A stretch of 64,000 nucleotides of DNA from JABFXX01 sp964419605 (GTDB lineage Bacteria > Myxococcota_A > Polyangia > Haliangiales > Haliangiaceae), in assembly GCA_964419605.1 (NCBI GenBank), contig CAYQQM010000004.1, forward strand, positions 1 to 64,000. Reading direction: 5' to 3'. Position numbers and translations under genes: made by a program. Below are positions 58,111 through 64,000 of the stretch, piece after piece. The notes beneath the pieces are model-generated. The model had not been told where the DNA came from. It saw only the letters and a program-made list of their open reading frames with translations, and searched no databases. Numbering within the stretch: position 1 is the first letter of the stretch; every line of letters starts with the position of its first letter.

Positions 58111-59199
58111 ATGGGCGCTCCGATCGACTGGTACGACTCTGAGCAGTCCACCCGCATCGGGATGGTCGCGGAAGCACAGCGAATGGCGCGCCGATTGCGC
58201 GCTCGCCCCTTGCCGATCATCGTCATGACCTGCGTCATTACCGCCGCTGTCACCTACAAGCTTGCAACCCGCCGGCCCATCGCAGAAGCCGAAGTAGTGT
58301 TGGCCCTCACGGAGGGATCCCTGTCGCAGGGGAATTCCGGAATTCCGGTCGTTGAGCTGCGCGAGTTCGTCGAGGACGTCTTGCTTCCCAACGGCAAGCT
58401 CCTCGAATTGGTCAAAAAGCGTGATCTCTACACGTTGCGCCATCGGTTGGGCGACCAGTACGCCATTGACGAGCTGCGCAGCCACTTCACGATTCAGATT
58501 TGGAAAAACACCTTCCTCGAATCGGACAGTGCCGGCAATTCGGCGCGAATCGGACTTAGCGTGTTCGACGAAGACCCCGAACTGGCGTTCGACCTTGCGC
58601 GCGATCTTTCTCGCATCGTCATCGAAACCACTCGCGAACAACGTCAAGTTGTCACCAAACGGCTGACGTCGCAGGTCGCCGAAATGCGAGACCGCCTGCA
58701 GATCCGTTACGAAGAGCTAACTCGCGAGGCGTCAGAAAAAGAGCAGGCGCAGATCGCGGCCCGCGAGCGCAACAACGAGTTGGTTGCGCAAGCGATCGGG
58801 CTCGAGCTGGCCGTGAACTGGCGAGAACAGCGCAAGGCAGCGGCCACTCTCGCCGAGATCGCCTCAAGCCGGGACTCTCTGGCGGAGCGCATCACCGAGG
58901 CGGGGCTCGACATGAGTGTGACCGTCGTGGCGGAGAACCGTCCGATTCCGCCGGAAAACCGCGGTTTCACGATCGCGATGGCCGCCACCGTCACGGCGCT
59001 TGGCGCCCTACTCGCCTCGGCGTTCCTAGTCGGTGCGTTCGATTCGCGCGTCCACGATTCAGACGACGTCCGGCGCCTGGAGATCGCGGTCTTGGGCCAT
59101 CTACCCGGATTCACAGGCGACCATGTTGGGTCACTAGAGTCGCGTGGCGCCGCGCGGGCTCGTGTACCATCCTTCATACGATGGCGATCCCAGCGATAA
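58111..59199 (+). CDS. Chain-length-determinant (Wzz-like) protein, short paralogue
   Basis: This 362-residue protein has two membrane segments (PLPIIVMTCVITAAVTYKL near 34-52 and FTIAMAATVTALGALLASAFLVGAF near 290-315) bracketing a periplasmic domain. The domain holds a coiled coil with many Glu, Arg and Lys (EMRDRLQIRYEELTREASEKEQ). This layout is that of polysaccharide co-polymerases. The last 35 residues are cytoplasmic and lack a kinase domain. It overlaps the next Wzz-like gene by 19 bases. Confidence 0.78.
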   Translation: MGAPIDWYDSEQSTRIGMVAEAQRMARRLRARPLPIIVMTCVITAAVTYKLATRRPIAEAEVVLALTEGSLSQGNSGIPVVELREFVEDVLLPNGKLLELVKKRDLYTLRHRLGDQYAIDELRSHFTIQIWKNTFLESDSAGNSARIGLSVFDEDPELAFDLARDLSRIVIETTREQRQVVTKRLTSQVAEMRDRLQIRYEELTREASEKEQAQIAARERNNELVAQAIGLELAVNWREQRKAAATLAEIASSRDSLAERITEAGLDMSVTVVAENRPIPPENRGFTIAMAATVTALGALLASAFLVGAFDSRVHDSDDVRRLEIAVLGHLPGFTGDHVGSLESRGAARARVPSFIRWRSQR

Positions 59200-60671
59200 C
59201 CCCACGTGACCGCCTGCAGCAGGTGGTTGACCTCGGCAAAAAGACACTGCGATATTGGTGGCTCGTGGTGGGCTTTACGGTTGTCGGGGGAGCGATTTCC
59301 CTCGTGTTCGCAGTGGCGCGACCGCGTCGCTACGAGTCGTCGTCCGTGCTGTACTACCAGGAACGGATCCAGTCGAGCATCCTGTCGAACCGGCAGGAAG
59401 AGGGCCAGCGCAATTTGGGCGACCGGTTTCGGGAACTGTTGTTTGCCCGCGCTCAATTGGCTCAGATTATTGCCGACCCCAAACTCAACGCATTTCCAGA
59501 TATCGATCCTGAGCTAGCAATCGACAAACTCCGAGCGACGATTCGGTTCGAAGCGCGTGGCGGCAATAGCTTCCGCATCGCGTATAGCGACTCCGACCCG
59601 AGCCGCGCAAAGGCAGTTACCGAATGGCTGACCAAGCGGCTGCAAGAAAAGGATGAATCGCTGCGCAACGACCAAGCCCAAATGACCGTATCGTTTATTA
59701 CGCAGCAAAAAGACCAAGCCGGCGCCGAACTGCACAAACGTCAGCTAGCGCTCGCCGAGTTCCTGGCCAAACACCCAGAGTTTGCGCAAGATAACGCTCA
59801 GACGGGCGGCGAAGGCGCATCGATCCGAGCGATCCGCGACCGCAAGCCGGTCGCCATTGGCAACGCGCGACTGTACGCGCTCGAGCGACAACGCCAGCGA
59901 ATTCAGGCTCGTTTGGATGCACCCGCCGATGGCACGGTCGTCCGCGCCGCGTCCCCGCCCTCGCCCGAGAAGCTCGCGGCGCAAGGAGTGGTAAGCGACG
60001 CGCAGCGCGAAGTCGCGGCTGCAAACCGAGAGCTCGAAGACGCGGTCGGCAAGTACACCGAGAAGCACCCGACAGTGATCAAGGCGCAGGAGCGCGTGGC
60101 TGCAGCACAACAACGCCTCCGACACGCTCAGGCAAACGTGCCCAGCGACGTGGACATCACCGTCGCCCCAGCAACGCCGGCCGATCGCGAAAAACTCAAA
60201 AAGGAGCTCGCGACTCTAAATGCATTAGTCGCCGCGGAACAGCGCGCGACCAAACCCGGTGGCGCCAGCGAGCCGACCGAATCGGGAACCGCTACGAATT
60301 GGGTCGTTGAGCTAGAAACGCAACATGCCGATTTGCGGCGCCAGCTCAATGAGCAGCGCGAGCGGGTAGGATCCTTGGCCGACAGCGTGTTCCGCGCCCA
60401 AATCGACGCGAGCCAAAAGCTAGCCGAACAAGGCGGTCGGCTTTCCATCGTCGACCCAGCCTTTAAACCTGTACAGCCAAGCGGCCCCGGAAAGAGCATC
60501 TTGTTGCTCGCTGGCCTCATGATGTTCTTTGGCCTTGGAACTGCGCTTGCCATCGGGCTGGCGGCAATCGACGACCACTTGTATCGCCGCGATGATATCG
60601 ATCAACTGGGTGTTGCGGTGCTCGCCGTCATTCCGCCCGCGTCCACTCGCCAAAAGAAGACAGCGTCGTGA
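59181..60671 (+). CDS. Wzz/GumC-like polysaccharide co-polymerase
   Basis: This 496-residue protein has a first membrane segment (YWWLVVGFTVVGGAISLVFAVA) followed by a Wzz N-terminal domain (RRYESSSVLYYQE), a long periplasmic coiled coil (about 150-420, including HKRQLALAEFLAKHPEF), the PVQPSGPGKSILL-type Pro/Gly region before TM2 (VQPSGPGKSILLLAGLMMF), and a short cytoplasmic tail. It controls polymer length and export. The next gene encodes the matching cytosolic ATPase, starting within its stop (GTGA). Confidence 0.9.
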   Translation: MAIPAITPRDRLQQVVDLGKKTLRYWWLVVGFTVVGGAISLVFAVARPRRYESSSVLYYQERIQSSILSNRQEEGQRNLGDRFRELLFARAQLAQIIADPKLNAFPDIDPELAIDKLRATIRFEARGGNSFRIAYSDSDPSRAKAVTEWLTKRLQEKDESLRNDQAQMTVSFITQQKDQAGAELHKRQLALAEFLAKHPEFAQDNAQTGGEGASIRAIRDRKPVAIGNARLYALERQRQRIQARLDAPADGTVVRAASPPSPEKLAAQGVVSDAQREVAAANRELEDAVGKYTEKHPTVIKAQERVAAAQQRLRHAQANVPSDVDITVAPATPADREKLKKELATLNALVAAEQRATKPGGASEPTESGTATNWVVELETQHADLRRQLNEQRERVGSLADSVFRAQIDASQKLAEQGGRLSIVDPAFKPVQPSGPGKSILLLAGLMMFFGLGTALAIGLAAIDDHLYRRDDIDQLGVAVLAVIPPASTRQKKTAS

Positions 60672-61531
60672 GAAAGCGCAATACTGATACGTTTGGCAGT
60701 CCGCCATCGACCCGAGATTCCGGGGGTGTGACCCCCATTAACGCCCCGGAGAACCTCCTAGAAACGAAACTCGACTTGCCGCCCGCGACATCGAGAGTCC
60801 ACGAAGCAGCCATGGTCGTTGGGGGGCCGACCGCCATGGTCCCCACGCAATCCGGCGCCGCGACAAGCGCTCCCGAAATCGAGCTATCCCAGCACATTCT
60901 CGACGTAGAGCAGCGTCCCGATCGCCGCTTGGTGCTGGTGAACTCCCCGGACTCCGAGCGCGCAGCAGCGTTTCGCGTGCTGCGCCATCACCTTCTTGGA
61001 TTCGGACGCCCACAAGTAATCGTAGTTTCGAGTCCAAAGTCTGGCGACGGAAAGACCACCACCGCCATCAACCTCGCTCTGGCGCTATCCGAGTGCGGTC
61101 GCGCTAAAGTGTTGCTCGCCGACGTGCATTTGCGAAGTCCACAGATCGGTCCCGCACTTCGACTTGTTCCCCCCTGGTGTTTCGCCGAACAACTCGTCGC
61201 CCACCGCAATCAGCCGATGTTGCCGTGGAGTTTGGTCGAAATCCCGCAACTTTGGCTTCACGTGGCGGCGCTGCACCCGAGGATCGAACAAACGCAACTG
61301 CTCGATGCGCCCGCTTTTACGATCGCGATGGAGCGACTTCGGCTCGCATACGATCACATCGTCGTGGATGCGCCGCCGGTCCTTGGGTCGGCCGACGTGA
61401 ACCTCATGGCCGACGCATCCGACACCGTGTTGCTCGCGGTCCGCGCGGGCCTATCGACTGCACGTGAGCTGCGAACCGCCATCGACCAGTTAGGAGGGCA
61501 GAAAATTGCCGGCTCCGTGTTACTGCGATAG
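60668..61531 (+). CDS. CpsD/CapB-like tyrosine-kinase-type ATPase
   Basis: This 287-residue protein has a disordered head of about 90 residues and a BY-kinase fold: Walker A SPKSGDGKTTT with Lys129, Walker A' in KVLLADVHLRSPQIG (His where the family usually has Asp in the DxDxR motif), and Walker B HIVVDAPPVLGSAD. The C-terminus ends QKIAGSVLLR without the Tyr cluster of autophosphorylating BY-kinases. It is expected to work with the Wzz-like partner just upstream. The start is GTG 60668. Confidence 0.85.
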   Translation: MRKRNTDTFGSPPSTRDSGGVTPINAPENLLETKLDLPPATSRVHEAAMVVGGPTAMVPTQSGAATSAPEIELSQHILDVEQRPDRRLVLVNSPDSERAAAFRVLRHHLLGFGRPQVIVVSSPKSGDGKTTTAINLALALSECGRAKVLLADVHLRSPQIGPALRLVPPWCFAEQLVAHRNQPMLPWSLVEIPQLWLHVAALHPRIEQTQLLDAPAFTIAMERLRLAYDHIVVDAPPVLGSADVNLMADASDTVLLAVRAGLSTARELRTAIDQLGGQKIAGSVLLR

Positions 61532-61585
61532 TGCCGTCCCGACATCGGACTTCAATCAGACTGATGGTAGTTTGCGCAGCGCCCA

Positions 61586-62740
61586 GTGACGCCGACTCCG
61601 ATCATCGCTTTTGCTAAGGATTGGCACGAGGATCCGACCTCCAATCACCATGTATTGCGCGAGCTGGCAAAAACGCGCCGAGTTCTGTGGCTGAACTCGA
61701 TCGCAACGCGCACTCCCTCGCTCGCTAGCGGCCGCGACCTCGGCAAGATTGCGCGCAAACTGCGCGAATTTGTTCGCGGTCCCGTCAACGTTGAGAACGA
61801 CCTGTGGGTGATGACACCGTTGGCGCTCCCCCTGCCCCATAGCGCCGCAGCTCGTCAGCTCAATCGCTACATTCTACGCGGTACGATCCGCGCCATGCGG
61901 CTCCGGCTCGGTATGGACCGGTTTCAACTGTGGACGTTCTTGCCCAATGTCGGAAACTACGTCGGCCGACTCGGCGAAAAGGGGGCGGTGTATTACTGCG
62001 TCGACGAGTGGTCTCTATTCGGATACCTCGATGCAGCGCAAACCGCGGCCGCCGAGCGCGAGCTGCTGACCAAGGTAGACGTGGTGTTCGCGATCAACTC
62101 GGCGCTTGCCGATGCCAAACGCGCTTTCAATCCCAGCACGTTTGTGTCGCCGCACGGGGTAGATCACCAGCTGTTCGCGCGTGCACTCGACCCGGATACT
62201 GCCGTGCCAGATGACCTCGCGAAGCTGCGTTCGCCGCTGCTCGGATTCTACGGCACGCTTCGCGACTGGGTCGACTTCGAACTCCTCGCGCACGTAGCCC
62301 GCGCGCGACCGCAATGGACGATCGCACTGATCGGCCAGGAGTTGTGCGACACGTCCGCGATCCGGAACTTGCCCAACGTGCACCTACTCGGACAAAAGCC
62401 ACACCACGACCTCCCCGCATACTGCAAAGGCTTCGACGTCGGGTTGATTCCCTACCGAATCGACAACCGCATGCCGTTTGTGAATCCGCTCAAGTTGCGA
62501 GAGTATTTGTCCGCCGGCCTGCCGGTGGTTTCGACCCCTGTCCCCGAAGTGGAGAAATTTCCAGAGGTAGCCCGCATCGCAAAAACACCCGAGGAGTTCG
62601 TTCTGGCTGTGGAGCAAGCATTACGCGATCCAGTCTCTCGCGCACATCGATCCGACGCGATGCGGAACGAAACATGGTCGGCGCGCGTCGCTAAGGTCGC
62701 GGCAACTGTCGATAGCATACTAGAAGGGAATCAACGATGA
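61586..62740 (+). CDS. Glycosyltransferase (GT-B fold)
   Basis: This 384-residue protein starts at GTG 61586 with IIAFAKDWHEDPTSNHHVLRELA, a variant N-terminal domain, and contains YYCVDEWSLFGYLD, VSPHGVDHQLF, LGFYGTLRDWVDFELL, LLGQKPHHDLPAYCKGFDVGLIPYR and MPFVNPLKLREYLSAGLPVVST, the usual GT4-type nucleotide-sugar binding region. It probably adds another sugar in the same polymer. Its stop overlaps the next start (ATGA), so the fusion oxidoreductase is made with it. Confidence 0.9.
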   Translation: MTPTPIIAFAKDWHEDPTSNHHVLRELAKTRRVLWLNSIATRTPSLASGRDLGKIARKLREFVRGPVNVENDLWVMTPLALPLPHSAAARQLNRYILRGTIRAMRLRLGMDRFQLWTFLPNVGNYVGRLGEKGAVYYCVDEWSLFGYLDAAQTAAAERELLTKVDVVFAINSALADAKRAFNPSTFVSPHGVDHQLFARALDPDTAVPDDLAKLRSPLLGFYGTLRDWVDFELLAHVARARPQWTIALIGQELCDTSAIRNLPNVHLLGQKPHHDLPAYCKGFDVGLIPYRIDNRMPFVNPLKLREYLSAGLPVVSTPVPEVEKFPEVARIAKTPEEFVLAVEQALRDPVSRAHRSDAMRNETWSARVAKVAATVDSILEGNQR

Positions 62741-64000
62741 CGAAGTTTCGCGCTGGCATGATCGGTGCCGGCAACATTTGTGAGTTTCATGTCGCAGCTG
62801 TCAAAAAACTAGCACCAGAAGTCGAGCTGGTCGGTGTAGTCGACCTCGATCGCGAGCGCGCGCGGGCCAATGCCGAAAAGTGGGGCACGAATGCGTTCGG
62901 CAGCCTGGATGAAATCGTGGACGCCGGCGCAAACGTGATCCACGTACTTACGCCCCCTTCTGCGCATGCAAAGGTTGCGCTCGCTGCACTTCAAAAGGGC
63001 TGCCACGTACTAATCGAAAAGCCGATCGCCGAGGACGAAGCGGAAGCACTGCAAATCGGTGTACTCGCGCGGGAGAAACACCTCGTCGCCACGGTCAATC
63101 ACTCGCTGCTGTACGACCCACAGATCAAGCGAGCGCTCGACGCTGTGAAGGCGGGCGCACTCGGCACGGTGGTGTCTGTCGACATTTTGCGCGGATCCGA
63201 GTACCCACCTTACGAAGGCGGCCCTCTGCCCCCCTGGTATCGCGACGCGGGATATCCATTTCGCGACCTCGGCGTGCACTGTCTGTACTTGATCCAGGAG
63301 CTTCTCGGTCCCATCCACGATGTAGAGGCGACGTGGAGCTCATTGGGTGGAGATCCGAACCTAGCGTTCGACGAATGGCGCGCGATGGTGCGTTGCGCCC
63401 GAGGTCTCGGGCAATTTCAGCTGTCGTACAACACCAAACCGATGCAATCGCAGCTGATCATCCACGGCACGAAAAGCGTGTTGCGGGTCGACCTGTTCGC
63501 CATGTTCCACGGCAAGCGCAGCTCGACCCCGCTGCCGAAAGCCGCAGAGCGCTTGGTCAACGCGTTCACCGACTCGATCCAGCCGATGATCGATGTCCCG
63601 ATCGGCGTATGGAAATTCGTGCGCAAAGACGTCCAGTCGTACCAAGGATTGCGAGACCTTGTGGCCGACTTTTACCGCCGCCTCGGTTCCGGTGAACCAC
63701 CGCCAGTGACGGTGGAAGATGCCGCCCAAGTCGTCAAGTGGGTCGAAAAGGTCGCGCGAGCCGCAGATGCCGACCACGCAGCGCACCGCGACAGATTCAA
63801 ATTGTCGCCGACCGTGCCGTTCCTCGTCACAGGCGCGTCCGGTTCGCTCGGCAAGGCGACCGTGAATCGGCTACTGGCCGACGGTCACCGCGTGCGCGCA
63901 TTCGTCCGCCGCATGCCCGAACGCCCGTTGCCGAATGTCGAATATTGCTTCGGTAACCTTGGCGACCCCGAAGCGGTTGATCGCGCGGTACGAGGCGCCG
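62737..64000 (+). CDS. Gfo/Idh/MocA oxidoreductase fused to an NAD-dependent epimerase/SDR (3' end missing)
   Basis: The frame is open from ATG 62737 to the window end (421 codons). Residues 1-350 are a Gfo/Idh/MocA dehydrogenase: AGMIGAGNICEFH (NAD-binding), LIEKPIAEDEAEA (EKP motif, catalytic Lys), and DLGVHCLYLIQELLG (the D-x-G-x-H region). Around residue 366 a second Rossmann domain starts: PFLVTGASGSLGKATVNRLL, then HRVRAFVRR, of the extended SDR/NDP-sugar epimerase kind. The linker between is about 15 residues. A bimodular sugar-modifying enzyme acting on an NDP-sugar for the polymer is likely. Confidence 0.88.
   Translation, partial: MTKFRAGMIGAGNICEFHVAAVKKLAPEVELVGVVDLDRERARANAEKWGTNAFGSLDEIVDAGANVIHVLTPPSAHAKVALAALQKGCHVLIEKPIAEDEAEALQIGVLAREKHLVATVNHSLLYDPQIKRALDAVKAGALGTVVSVDILRGSEYPPYEGGPLPPWYRDAGYPFRDLGVHCLYLIQELLGPIHDVEATWSSLGGDPNLAFDEWRAMVRCARGLGQFQLSYNTKPMQSQLIIHGTKSVLRVDLFAMFHGKRSSTPLPKAAERLVNAFTDSIQPMIDVPIGVWKFVRKDVQSYQGLRDLVADFYRRLGSGEPPPVTVEDAAQVVKWVEKVARAADADHAAHRDRFKLSPTVPFLVTGASGSLGKATVNRLLADGHRVRAFVRRMPERPLPNVEYCFGNLGDPEAVDRAVRGA

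Noticed and set aside
1..64000. CRISPR arrays, rRNA, tRNA, phage integrase or intact IS transposase
   Set aside because: Looked for and not seen; the repeats present are dispersed palindromes and not regularly spaced.

Overview
The window is high-GC bacterial DNA, densely packed, with many four-base ATGA start/stop overlaps. The gene content suggests a Gram-negative predatory or gliding-type bacterium, most likely a member of the Myxococcota (for example a Kofleriaceae- or Haliangium-like lineage). The clues are a TIGR02996-type repeat-companion protein, a Hanks-type Ser/Thr kinase with a long disordered head, partner-switching regulators, a PilY1/minor-pilin cluster, Pro-rich and Cys-rich surface proteins, and branched-chain 2-oxoacid dehydrogenase genes. 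This assignment is inference from gene content; no rRNA, tRNA or CRISPR array was seen.

Layout. Positions 1-5050 are accessory: the 3' part of a large effector-like protein ending in a flavin-monooxygenase-like module, a TIGR02996/LRR partner, a duplicated scrap of the effector fused to a histidine-kinase tail, a HEPN/MNT toxin-antitoxin pair, a Uma2 nuclease and a DUF4178 membrane protein. Positions 5179-14645 are central carbon metabolism: a complete E1alpha-E1beta-E2-E3 2-oxoacid dehydrogenase operon, lipB for its lipoyl cofactor, then acetate kinase and phosphoketolase. Positions 14819-22409 hold a PAS protein, an operon of membrane PP2C phosphatase, TPR protein and PhnD-like binding protein, and a TlpA/DsbA thiol-redox pair. 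Positions 22485-24946 are a FadR-like TetR regulator with its palindromic operator and etfBA. Positions 25124-30525 carry a Bax-inhibitor-1 protein and a MoxR-DUF58-transglutaminase operon. Positions 30780-38131 (minus strand) carry adk, leuS, a TonB-dependent receptor, moaB and mnmA. Positions 38275-41189 hold an ElaA-type acetyltransferase, a Pro-rich zinc-ribbon protein and a Phd/VapC module with a frameshifted toxin. Positions 41276-48489 (minus) are a type IV pilus minor-pilin/PilY1 operon ending in a Wza-like lipoprotein. Positions 48693-55171 hold a second self-palindrome TetR gene with a short-chain dehydrogenase, a non-RD Ser/Thr kinase, two phosphoesterases, rpmE and prfA. Positions 55190-64000 are an exopolysaccharide locus (initiating sugar transferase, two glycosyltransferases, two chain-length proteins, a CpsD-like ATPase, a Gfo/Idh-epimerase fusion) with an anti-sigma/anti-anti-sigma pair embedded in it.

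The most unusual non-genic content is a set of long imperfect palindromes (14661-14819, 20588-20870, 27009-27185, 30507-30742, 56791-56907). They have terminal inverted repeats and a central mini-hairpin flanked by related blocks. Three of them lie exactly between convergent genes, and two supply coding sequence to a neighbour. Smaller dispersed hairpins (38181-38246, 40249-40281, 51858-51891, 53983-54027) form a second set, one of them inside a reading frame.
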